NCBI GenBank assembly: GCA_026419775.2
Contig: JAOPGA020001054.1
Coordinates: 1 to 64,000 of the forward strand
Direction: 5' to 3'
Length of the DNA: 64,000 nt
DNA from: Acrasis kona
Taxonomy: Eukaryota; Heterolobosea; Eutetramitea; Acrasida; Acrasidae
Position numbers and translations under genes: made by a program. The notes under the pieces were generated by a model. That model was not told the DNA's origin. It was given only the letters and a program-made list of their open reading frames with translations, and searched no databases. Positions 30,385 to 41,153 of this stretch are shown here, one piece after another. The stretch's first letter is position 1, and every line of letters starts with the position of its first letter.

Positions 30385-32532
30385 TTATTCATCATCGCTC
30401 GACAAATCACTATCAGAGTCTTCGACCCTACTCTTCTTCTTGCTCGATCCGCCCTTCATGTTCTCCAACTTTTCGATGAAACGATCATAAGTCAACACGG
30501 AAGTACCACCACACAACACATCCATCTTGTACTCTTTATCCAATTCATAAGCAGTGCGCATCTCCGGATGAGTCACTCCACCAATCACAAACAAAATCAA
30601 TTTCGTCTTTTGACGATCTTTAACTTCCTTACTAGAGGATCCAGACTCTGATTTGCTCGATCCGATTCGATCCCAACTTGGTCCGCCCTTGCTACTCTTT
30701 CCGCTACCAGAGTCTTCGGATGCCTTACCAGCGCTACTGCTGCCCTTTGCTTTGCTCAATTTAAAAGAGCTGCTCGGGGGATTAACGTAAGGATACTCGG
30801 AAGATGATAGCTTATCCTCCAGGGCATCCTCCGCCAATTGTTTGAGGCGAGGAATGTAACGGGATAGGATGAATGCGTCGACATCTGATTTCTTTTTTTT
30901 ATCACCTCCGAGCAAACTCGATATTTTACCAGCGATGCTGGTGCTCTTGTTGAGTTGGACTCCGAGATTGGCCAAATTCTCGATGGTGTCCGTGTACTTT
31001 TGTAAACCTGCTTTGGTGATTAGATTTGCTCTCTTCTCGTCGCTCAAACCGCCTTGGGTGATGAGGTAAATGATGACCAATCTCAATTTGTTTTCCTGCG
31101 AAATGTCGTCCTTGCGTAATAGACTGGAGATGGTGGTCATGACGTTTTGTAATTTTTTTCCATCTTGATCCTGACCGACTGCCATGTTTTGTTCCTCCAA
31201 TCCAACGTCCGATAAATGTTGAGATCTGAACTGGTTCAATAATTCCTTGGTGATGTTGATGTGTAATGTGTACTGATCGATCTTTTCTCTGTACTGTGGC
31301 AACTTGCGCATCATGTTCTGCAGGTTGGATCCTTCCTTGAGCTTATCGCGATCCTTGCTGTTGATGTCCTTGTGTTCTTCCATGAATGCATCAAAGTCCT
31401 TTTTGATGATGGTTCCGAGATCTCCGTAATGGGTGTGGCGGTGGGTCTGCCAGATGGGATCGTATTCGTCCAAAATGACCTTCTTTTCCTTTTTCGTCTT
31501 TTTTTCCTTGTCTTCGACCATTGTGCTGTAGATGCAATCCTCATCAATTTTTAGCAAGTCGAAGGCCATGGCTTGGTAATAAAAGTCGTGGAGGACTGGT
31601 ACTAATGGATCTTCTCCTCTGTCGACGATCAGCATGACGGAGTTTTGTTTGAGGTCCTCTCCGTCCTTTTCCAACTTGTCGCTCAGTAGGGATGCGACCG
31701 TTGATGAGAGGTTGCTTGATGCGTTGTGACGAATGTAGGGTTGCTCTCCGTAGGTCATGCAGAAGGTGAACAGCTTGTGTGCGACATTTTCAGCAAACCT
31801 CTTTCTCTCGTCGTTGGTGGAGGCGAAACCTAAGCGGAGGTCATTTGCAATGTTTAGATTGAACACCTTTTGTTCGATGGCGAGGAAGTCAACATTGACC
31901 TCTACTAGAGTCTTTACTCTTGTTCCTGCTTTGCTGGCACCAATCATCTTCATGATTTTGGAGGATACGCGCGAACTAAAGAATAAATGTGCAGAGTGGT
32001 ACTTTGGTTTCGCGGGATCTTCAAAATCTTTGATGAATAATTGTACAGAGGCCTCTTCGGGGGCAATAAAGTATACACCGCTCATTTGCGGGAAAGGTTG
32101 CCTTCCTTTTTCTAAGAATTCGAGAACTGTAGAAGAGATGAGTAAACATTAAATCACGTGGTACGTACGAGTAATGTTCTTTTGAACAAGATCTCTGACT
32201 CTACAAGCAGCGGAAATGATGCTTGTAGTGTGGCTGTCGAGGATTAACAACTTCCACATTTTGTCGTCGTCGCCAGGAAGTTGCTCAAACATGTCTAGTA
32301 GTCTGACCTTCACTACCTCTCTAATATTATCAGTTGGAACTTCTTTACGCTCCTTCTTTGATCTCTTCTTTTCTTCTTTTGGTTCTTTCGAGCGAGATTT
32401 CTTTTCTTCACGGTCTCTTGAAGACTTTTTCTCTTCACGAGGGCTTTCAGCCCCAGTCTTGCTGGATTTCTTACGTTCCCTTCGCTCCTCTCTATCTTTG
32501 CGATCCTCTCTGTCGGCTCTAGATGATGACAT
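30385..32532 (-). CDS. Sec1/Munc18-family protein
   Basis: SM proteins clasp SNARE bundles and drive vesicle fusion. Exons 32532-32169 and 32126-30385 around a 42-nt intron give 701 residues. The junction reads NITLLEFLEKGRQPFPQMSGVYFIAP, which matches Munc18 domain 1. The end has the typical ILFVIGGVTHPEMRTAYEL followed by DVLCGGTSVLTYDRFIEKL. Two additions are unusual: a ~65-residue N-terminal extension made almost only of R, K, E, D and S, and a G/S/K-rich insert near 590-640. The exocytic Munc18/Sec1 branch (rather than Vps33, Vps45 or Sly1) is my best guess. The first exon was recovered by splicing. Confidence 0.9.
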
Positions 32533-32666
32533 CCAACGTTCTATATTTTTACAAAAATTGGATTTAAAAATATTACTGCATACCTTTATGGAACTAATAA
32601 TGAACATGACGTACTTTTGGAACTGGAAATAGAAGACACATAATGTTATATAATACAATTTAATAA

Positions 32667-33835
32667 TTATACAGGAGATTTCAAAGAAAGATCGCTCGGA
32701 CTTAGGGCCAACGTAGAAGTAGGACTCATCGTGGAAAGGCTTTTGGGTGATTGTAGTTTTTGTTCCTCTAGTAATTCCATCTTTTTGGCCCACCGCGCAG
32801 TTGAAATTGTACCCGCCAACGGTATAATAATGTAATAAATGGTTATTGTGAGTGAGATGGCAAGATCAGTAAAAAGAGAAAGTTCTCTTAGTAACCTATC
32901 AACGCCAGTCCAGTTTTGTATTACCGACACCATTTCAACAGTTCTTAATGCAATTCCCAATAAAACTAACCCAGTTGTTAGAATCTGAACATTTAAAATC
33001 CTTCTCTTTAACATTCTGTTTATCGTAACGCTCCGTATTTTTATCACAGCAACATCTGAATGTTTAATTAATCTTCCACAACCGAGGACTTACTGTATGT
33101 TATAGCAAATATTATGTGATATACAATGTAGAGGCCAATTGTTACAACTGGGGTTGTACAGATTAGTTTTTCTGAGGAGAACATTGTAAAAATCGACTCC
33201 GGTATATACGTTGATACAACAGCAACCACAGATACATCAATTATCATAACCACTAAATGCACTATCAAAACCAAGAGCACTACTAGCAGAGTTTTAAGGA
33301 TAATCATAACATTTGACCCCCACTTTGGAAACCTAAAACGTTCACGAAGGGGGGTACCAGGTATCAAGTAGGCAGACCGCGGATCACTATCTATTTTTCT
33401 ATATTTTTTAGTAATAAAGTTGTTGTTTACTCACACTTGAGTTCTAAAAAATAGTACGAATATCACGCAGCACGTGACTGCAGGATGTGCAATCCCATAA
33501 ACGGTCACAACATGTGTGCGACATAATATACTTAATGTTAACACGCTACTAGATGCTGGTTGTATTTGATACCACAAGTACTCCATCCCAGAAATAATCC
33601 CCACCTGCGAATTAGAACGACTCGCGTGCAAATAACTTACATCCCACACAATAACGAAACATAATATCGCGAGCCTCGTCGCCCACAGTGCATTAAATGT
33701 TTGTTTATGATATATAACCACAAGTACTCCAACAACCAGACATAACAGTATTTCTAAACCCGAGATGACTATCAATATAATATTAAGAATATTGTTGGCT
33801 GTGTTGAATGACGAGATGTCATACTGCGACAACAT
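32667..33835 (-). CDS. Multi-pass (7-8 TM) membrane protein, unrecognised
   Basis: Three exons (33835-33435, 33398-33094, 33055-32667) with introns of 36 and 38 nt give 364 residues. Seven to eight hydrophobic spans are visible, for example IILIVISGLEILLCLVVGVLVVIY, split here as ILIVISGLEILLCLVVG, then LAILCFVIVW, VTCCVIFVLFF, LLVVLLVLIVHLVVMIID and LGIALR. The C-terminal ~50 residues are S/P/T-rich and cytosolic-looking. The layout recalls a seven-helix receptor, but no conserved GPCR motif (E/DRY, NPxxY) is seen. The frame runs past a TTG to the neighbouring start; the ATG at 33835 is chosen. It diverges from the LMBR1-family gene with 50 nt between the start codons. Confidence 0.7.
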
Positions 33836-33885
33836 GCGGTGGGTGCGGGTTTCGGTTGTAATAGTGAAATCCGGACAACTCAACA

Positions 33886-35799
33886 ATGGGAACGACTGAA
33901 AATATTATTGTGGCCGTTAGTGTTATAGTAATACCATTTGTTTTGTTGGGGTTATCTTTAGCACTTTTCAATGCCTTTACTGCAGCAGTGGATCAAAGAA
34001 GGTACCAGATATGTAAAATTATATCAGTGTTATCGCTGTGGTTGGGCATGATGACTTTATTTTTTGTCCCTCTAGATGTTATGAATGGCAATATTTCAGG
34101 GACCTTTACTTTTATTGGTTACTTTAAGGTATTCAAAGACGACGTATTTCGGATTCACAATGTAGGCAATGTTTCTTCTGGACACTTTTTTCTCTATGGT
34201 ACTGGGCCCATTCTCTTTAGTATATTACCGATCAGCTAAGAAGGGATATCAGACTGAGCTGCCAAGGCTACCTAGAGAAAATTATAGACCAGATCCAGTG
34301 GATCTAAACGATGCAGCTGACATTGAATTAGACTTAGGGCTCCCAACTACATCCGAGATAGCTGCTAGCGTGGATCCTACGGGTATATCGTCAGCTAAAA
34401 ATAAAATTACATCTTTAAAGGGAAATTTTACAAAAAGCAGCAGAGAAGCATATGACGGCTTTACATTGTTTGCAAAAGAAACAAAGCAAGAGATTATAGT
34501 TTCCTTTAGAGAATTTCTTTTATATATCAAAGCTACAAGCAAAAAGAAAATTATAATATGTTGTTTAAAGGGTCTTGTGGGCAGTATCCTAGGAATAATT
34601 ACGTATGTTGTTGTGTATGGATTTACATATCCATGGATAGGGTATATAGATATACCTATATCGGTATCTTATAATCCAACACCTTCGCAGAGTATGGACG
34701 CAGCCATAGCGTCTTGTCCAACAGTATGATCCGATGTTTCATTCATGTTAGTTAACAAATAAAGTGCACAACAGTATCTAATAGTATGAGTTTCAGAGAG
34801 GATCCGCTATTATATGTTGGACTCGTCTTGGCTTTGATTAGTGGAGCTGTTTTTGTGACTTTTGGTGCCCTAGGTATTACTGTTCTTCCAACCAGCACAA
34901 TGCAGGCTGTCGTAAAATTCTTTTCTAGAAAAAAGTACAACAAAGACGAGTAAGTGTGGTTGTAGTTGATAAAGTCTTATTGATTAGAATCATCTCAGTT
35001 AGAGATGGAATCAAGACTAAGAGCAGAAACTACTTGGAGTTGTTGAGCTCCATGAGACAAGAATCAATGCAAGGTCCATTAAGCTCTGACAAGAAGAAGC
35101 AGATCAAAACCATAGCAAGAGTAACATCTTTTTGAACTTGTTCTAATTTTAATAGAGGTTGGGATTTGAAGAAGAACATTGGTCAGAGTTATCGGAAGCA
35201 GCAAAAAATATTGGAAGTCCTTTGTTTTTTGTTCTCTTGTTCTTTTCAAGTCTACTTTCAATGTTTTGTAGTTTGTTCTGGATTGTTAACATAATCTTGT
35301 TCCAACTGAATAATGGAAGACCACCAGTAGGTGGTATGAACGCTGCAATGTATATTGTAGATAGAGAAGTTACATACAACTTTCCTTTTCTAGGAGCTTT
35401 GTATTACAGTTTTGTATCATCAATGTTACTTCTATGTCCAGTTTCTGGCGTTCTGTTAGTTGCGTCAATGATTCCATATTCAGGGATCACTGGTGTATCG
35501 TAAGTATATATTTAATTGATCATTAATCAAGTTATAGGGTGGCAGGAACAAAGCAAGACACTATGGCTATATTGTCCTCGGTATATCTATCTTGTTCTGT
35601 AATTGTTTCGCAGTTTTGTATAACTTCCTTCCCAACTTGGGCTAGCAGTAGCGACAGCTACATGATCTTTAAAATATCATGGGAATATACAAGCTACATT
35701 GGTTATATATTTAAATACTATATCATCGCCTTCTTTGCATTCATTTTTCTACTATTCTGGATAAATATTATCGCGTATAGAAAGAGGAGAGCCGAATGA
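33886..35799 (+). CDS. LMBR1-family multi-pass membrane protein (LMBD1-like?)
   Basis: Six exons (33886-34128, 34166-34723, 34765-34949, 34988-35120, 35156-35499, 35538-35799) with introns of 35-41 nt give 574 residues. Features of the LMBR1/LMBD family: VDQRRYQICKIISVLSL followed by FVPLDV after TM2, then VLGPFSLVYYRSAKKG, SFREDPLLYVG, a GALGITVLP loop, RKKYNKDE, and four or five C-terminal spans. About nine TM segments. LMBD1 exports cobalamin from lysosomes; other members are receptors or unknown. Assignment to LMBD1 is inference. The end of intron 2 (34764) is my least certain splice site. Confidence 0.72.
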
Positions 35800-35855
35800 A
35801 AATTGTAAAGCTTGAGAAAAATAAACAAAATAAGTTTGAGTAATTATTGTTTTAT

Positions 35856-36512
35856 TTAAAGTGTGGGTTGTAGCAACTTCTCCTTTGACTCTACCAAAAT
35901 TTGATCGTGGAAGATCTCTCTTACGATTGGCTTCTCGATGATCTTTCTAACAATTGGGTGTTCGTGAATCTCGACGATCTTCTTCTCGTGTACCTCAGTC
36001 ACGATGGCTTGTTGATGACGCTCAATCACTGGTTGGATGATAACTTCGCGAATTTCTTCGGCGTCTTGAACAACGGTTGATGAAACATCCTTCTTGATGG
36101 CAACTGCTACGTCCTTTGACAAGAGTCCCTTGTGTGCCAACTCGTATCTGGCTCTCTCCTCCTCTGTCATGCGTACGTGAGCGTTATCGATCTTCTCGAA
36201 TTGAGTGCCCTCTACGACGGTCATCATCTCGCTCTTTTCTCTGATGTGCTTCATCTGGGCCATCTTTTCAACCTCAATGATGGGTTGTTCGTGGATCTCT
36301 TGGATGACGTTAACGTGGTGAATTTCGCGGTTCTCCTTGTTAATGACTTGTTCTAAAACAGCCTTGTCTGTGATGTTAGTGACGATAGCTTCCTTTTCGA
36401 TGACTGTGGTCTTTTCGACGACTGGGACTACGGCCTCGGTGGTGATGACCTTGGTGGCTACTGGAATTTCGGTGACGTGAGTGTCCTTGTGTGATTTAGT
36501 TAAGAATCCCAT
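35856..36512 (-). CDS. Repetitive V/I/E/H-rich hydrophilic protein
   Basis: 218 residues from an ATG at 36512, one exon, no Cys or Trp. It is built of alternating hydrophobic and charged residues with recurring IHEQPIIEVE and IHEHPIVRKIIEKPIVREI phrases, ending KEKLLQPTL. This suggests an extended beta-strand or filament-like protein or a stress-type hydrophilic protein. I cannot name a family. Its stop lies 56 nt from the stop of the convergent LMBR1-family gene. Confidence 0.7.
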   Translation of the reverse strand: MGFLTKSHKDTHVTEIPVATKVITTEAVVPVVEKTTVIEKEAIVTNITDKAVLEQVINKENREIHHVNVIQEIHEQPIIEVEKMAQMKHIREKSEMMTVVEGTQFEKIDNAHVRMTEEERARYELAHKGLLSKDVAVAIKKDVSSTVVQDAEEIREVIIQPVIERHQQAIVTEVHEKKIVEIHEHPIVRKIIEKPIVREIFHDQILVESKEKLLQPTL

Positions 36513-36966
36513 TGTGTGTGATGTATTGTGTTTTTGTTGTTTTTGTGTTGGTATTGGTAATATTTGGACAACTTTTTATTGTCACTTCTAAAATTAGAAT
36601 ATATTTTTATCATAATCAAAATTAATCACTTCTCCGAAATAATATCTGAACTCCTAGGGATTCTAAGTCGCTTTGAAGTGTTAATTTATGTTAAAAATCT
36701 TCGCTTTATATTTTTATAGTTGATAAGAAGAGGAAAAAGTGCAAACAATCATCTTTCAACCTCTTCCTTGCAGATTTAGCACTCTAATTGCCCTCAAGCT
36801 AATCAGTCATTCAAAGGTATCCGACTATCAGAAAGGCGCTATAGGCATAAACAATCACTCAAATCCCGCGCTGCTTCAATTACCAATAAGCCTACGCGTT
36901 GTATCAAATGAACTTCAACCAAAATTAGACATGTGAGCTTTCTAATCCAGTTGATTGTAACTTAAG
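36513..36966. other. Divergent promoter spacer
   Basis: About 450 AT-rich bases between the divergent repetitive-protein and BRCC36 genes. No gene, RNA or repeat is supported. Confidence 0.5.
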
Positions 36967-37909
36967 ATGCTAAAAAATGTGGTCATAACAGATGATTGCT
37001 TCAGTTCATGTGTATGTCACGCACTTACAAGCGAAAAGGAAGAGATCATGGGCTTACTACTTGGAAATATTCAAACATGCGATGTGCAGGATGGGAGTCC
37101 AAATTTAATTGCGAACATTTTCGACGTGTGTGTTCTAACCCGTGTGGATAAAAGAAAAGACCGTGTCGAAATATCTCCAGACCAACTAGTTCACGCCACT
37201 AATACGGCAGAGGTAGTTACATCAACGCATCATAATACTTATTGATTAGAAAATCTCAGAGCAGAAGGGAGTCCCTATTAGAGTTATAGGGTGGTATCAT
37301 TCCCATCCTCACTTTAGTCCATATCCCAGCCATGTGGACCTCCGCTGCCAAGGGAACTACCAACAGCTGGACCAAGGATTTGTTGGTCTCATTTTTAGTG
37401 TATTCAATACCGGCGAGTCTTACCAATCCAACATTCACATGCATGCCTTTCAGTCCAAACCTGCACCTGATGTTTCTAATAAACTTATCGACTCACCCGA
37501 AATTCTTGATGAAAGTAGTGATGAGGATATAGATTTGTATCAATCATTATCTCCTGTCAAAAGTTCACCTTTTATGAGCGTTGGAATACCCATCAGAGTT
37601 GTTTCATCATCTATATCCACGTGCTCCAATGACTCCTTGTGTTGTTCAATTTCTCTTCAAAAGATCTTATTGCAGGAGGAGCGGGACACATTTCAAGAAG
37701 CACAAAGTTATTTATCTAGCAACCAAGGACACACGGCGATGCTAAACAGAATTTGTAATTTAACACTTTATCAACGAAACTTGACAACGATTATTGAGTT
37801 TTGTTCTATACCTCTACTGCTGTCTATGAGAGAAGAGTATGAGACGAATATGTACACTTTGAGGGAGTTGGAAGATGAAGAGAAGAAGTTATTGACGCAA
37901 CTTCAATAA
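36967..37909 (+). CDS. BRCC3: BRCC36 (JAMM deubiquitinase, K63-specific)
   Basis: BRCC36 removes K63-linked ubiquitin as part of the nuclear BRCA1-A and cytosolic BRISC complexes. Two exons (36967-37212 and 37250-37909) around a 37-nt intron give 301 residues, near the human length of 316. The MPN+ metal site is complete: the N-terminal EEIMGLLLG acid, then GWYHSHPHFSPYPSHVD with H99, H101, S109 and D112. RVEISPDQLVHAT and DQGFVGLIFSVFN are the other family blocks. The active site lies wholly in exon 2, so the intron is essential to the call. The C-terminal helices fit binding to a KIAA0157/Abraxas-type partner. Confidence 0.95.
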
Positions 37910-37961
37910 ATAGTTTTCTTAATTCTCATCTTGACACTTATTGTAAAGAAACTCAATCATA

Positions 37962-40900
37962 ATGAGACTATCGAATGTCTTTGCGTTTTTGATAACACTT
38001 GCGATCATTGGATTAGCCGCACTTGGCGTAATCCAAGTCTATCACGAAAAGAAAATGGAGCAGAATCAGTGTTTGATGAGTTGGATGAATCCGAACTATA
38101 TACCAGTAAAAGTTGAACCTCCTCACCCTACCCTTTCCTCGAAGTACAAATTGTACCTATATAGAGAGGGAAGATTTGCACGCCAAGAAATCGGCCGATT
38201 AACAGGTGTCCCTGTTTTGTTCGTTCACGGAAATGCAGGCAGTTACAAACAAGTGAGATCAATTGGGATTGCTACAGTTTTAGATAAAACACAAGTGCCC
38301 ATGCTTGATTCGCACATCAAGGCTATTGTACGTTTTTTTTGTACTCAATCTCACAAAGTTTTAGGTACAAAGACAGGCAGGATTAAATCACAAAGTGGAG
38401 TTAGATGTTTTTGCTGTTGACTTTGAAGAAGAACTTTCAGCACTTCATGGACAATTGCTTTGGGATCAAGCAGATTTTGTAAACTATGCTATTCAAACAA
38501 TCCGTAGCCACTATCAAGGAGACAAGCACAAGTCGGTCATTACTGTAGGCCACTCCATTGGAGGAATGGTACTTAGAGCAGCACCTCTTCTTCCTAGCTA
38601 CCAACCACAAACCATAAACACTATCATAACAATGAGCACGCCACATGTTGACCATCCTTTCTTGTTTGATCGATCACTACATCAATTCTACTCTCATGTA
38701 AACAATGAGTGGAAGAAGCAAATACGTGATCCCCGTTCAGGTAACTTTTTAAACTTGACGTGATTTTTAATTCATTCCAACAGACATTCACGACACTGTT
38801 CTAATATCAATCTCTGGTGGTTTTAGAGACACTTTAGTTAGAAGCGACACTACTTTATTAGATGACGTCATACCTCCATCAAACGGTTTTTCAGTTTCAG
38901 CTTATTCCGTACCTTACGTAAGAACGTCAGCCGATCATCTCGTAAGTCCAGCCCATTCTTTAAGGCAATTAACTTTTAGAGCGTCATGTGGTGCAAACAA
39001 CTAATTCAAGTTGTTGGCAACTACCTTGTAGACTTGGTCAACGACCCAAAGAATTCAAAACAAGGAAAGTATGACCTTGACCTACCTACTAGATTAGATA
39101 TTGCAAAGAAAAACTTTTACTCAGTTTCAAGTTACGGACGTGTGATGAATATTAAACATTCCAAACCAGAAGAACAAGAATTCAAAATCAAACGGAAACC
39201 AGAGACATTAATGTTAGAAGGTGGAACTTTCAAGTTTGATGCAAACCACAAACCAAAATCAAATGTTTATCAGATCGATCTCAACTCATTGAGGAATCAA
39301 AACAGAAACAACATTGTCATCACAACAAACATGAACCAATACGAATACTTTGTCTTTGGAAGAAAGAACGGAAAAGTTGTGGACCTCGATTCTGAAATTG
39401 AAACTTTACCATACGTCAGAAAAACAGAAAGACACATGCAAGAAGAAAATGTTGATCCTTCCATTTCACACACGATCGTACAATTGGATTCTAGTCAACT
39501 TGAGGATTATGAACATTTGATACTTTACTTTGAAGAGGAGAGCTTAAAGTGGCACGACATTAGAATGATTGTGCATGCTTATAATTCTGATTCTTCAAAA
39601 GTTAATTTGAAAGATTTGAGTGTATCTAATTTGTTTGACTCTCTTGTAAAAGTAGAAAGAAATTTTATTGGTGTGCACAAACTTCATTTTTCGTCCTTGT
39701 CTAGACAATTTAATTACAAAATTAAACTTTCCGATCAAAATTCCGATCCGCCCCTTCTGTATCCCTCTGCTTATTATTACTTTGCCAATAAGAGAGAAGA
39801 TGGTCACATTGTGTTTGAAGATCGTTATGTAGAGGATGCTCGTGAATTTACCATCAAGTTCTTTACTAGCACATCACTAGAGGTCAACGACTTTACTGTT
39901 TACATTTTCACGGATCCAAACTCCTCCTTCACGGTAGGTCTTTTCTCTCGTCAAAACTAACTTTCTTTAAGATCTCAGTTACATATGACTGGTTGAACAT
40001 ACTGGGTAGCGCCATACGCTTTAATGCTGGTCCTATCGCAGCTAGTGCTTTTGCGTTCCTATTCTTTGCTTTGGCATCTCAGGCTCGTAGCAGTAAGTCT
40101 CAATTTTTAAATCACCAAATAACAATCTCACAGATTGGTACCAAAGCATCAATCGATCTGCAGCACAGGTTCTGTATACACGTCTAATCTTCACAATCGT
40201 CACCATTACTATTGCTTTTGTTTTACATTATGACATCTTTTTAAATGTGTTGGGTGATGGCATTCCATTTGTTTCAATTGCCGATGATTATTTGGTTAAT
40301 CTTGAAATGTCCACACAAAAGAAAGTCCAATCCTTTTTACGTCAAAATTCTACTCTCGTGCCTACATTCCCACTAGAGCAGACAAGAGAAAATTTGTATC
40401 CAAAAAGAGCATTACATCAAAATCATGTCTTGTATGTTGTGTTGAGTTTATTATTTGGTTACGCACTATTGCAAATTATTGTTAGTTTGTTGAGAGTTAT
40501 TAATGCGTTATTGAACATTACTGTGATTAGGGTCATAAAGATTGTGAGTGGATTGTTTCCCACAACTCCTGGATGGCTTAATATTGGTTTCTGGGTGTTG
40601 ATTGCGAATTCATTTGCAGTGTTTTCACATGGTAAAATTCACTCCGGAATCTTCTTGGTACTTTCCATTGTAATCATGTTGCTTGTTTCTTCTTACAAAC
40701 TAAACACGACGCTTCCAACAACTAGAAATTTGAGATTGAGTTTATTAACTTTGTTCGTCATGTCTAGTTTGTTAACTGCACCATCAATTATTATTTTTGT
40801 TAAAGAGTTGTTGTTGCGAGTGGAACTCAACCAATCCAAAACAAATATTTTACAAAAAGTCTTCAATAGCTTACCTGATCATCAATTTGCAGATTCGTTC

Positions 40901-41146
40901 CAGTTGCTATTAGGACCATTGTTCTGGTTGCTCGTATCCTTATCAAACGAAGTTTTATTCCCCCAGGGACAAAGTAGCAGGTTCATTGCCCCTCTGTTAG
41001 AAATTGCAGGAATAGCGACGCTCGCCACCTGCAGATTTTTATCATACCGTCTAATGTACATAACCTTCTTTGTATCCATCATTTTATTCTTCAACATATG
41101 TAGAGGCATCATACTCAAACCATTCAACAAAACAAAAAATGAATAA
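37962..41146 (+). CDS. PGAP1: PGAP1 (GPI inositol deacylase)
   Basis: PGAP1 removes the acyl chain from the inositol of GPI anchors in the ER, which allows export of GPI proteins. Six exons (37962-38327, 38365-38740, 38784-38941, 38980-39933, 39972-40092, 40134-41146) with 37-43-nt introns give 995 residues. After TM1 (~7-25) come MSWMNPNYIPV, YKLYLYREGR and LFVHGNAGSYKQVRS. The alpha/beta-hydrolase nucleophile is in VGHSIGGM (Ser186), with STPHVDHPF next. The conserved YVRTSADHLSVMWCKQL spans the exon 3/4 joint. The C-terminal third has ~7 TM segments. The whole fold is complete. Confidence 0.95.
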
Positions 41147-41153
41147 TAAATTT

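Noticed and set aside
33836-33886. 17-residue N-terminal extension of the multi-pass protein from a TTG
   Set aside because: The TTG is the start of the divergent gene's ATG region; the ATG at 33835 is a better start.
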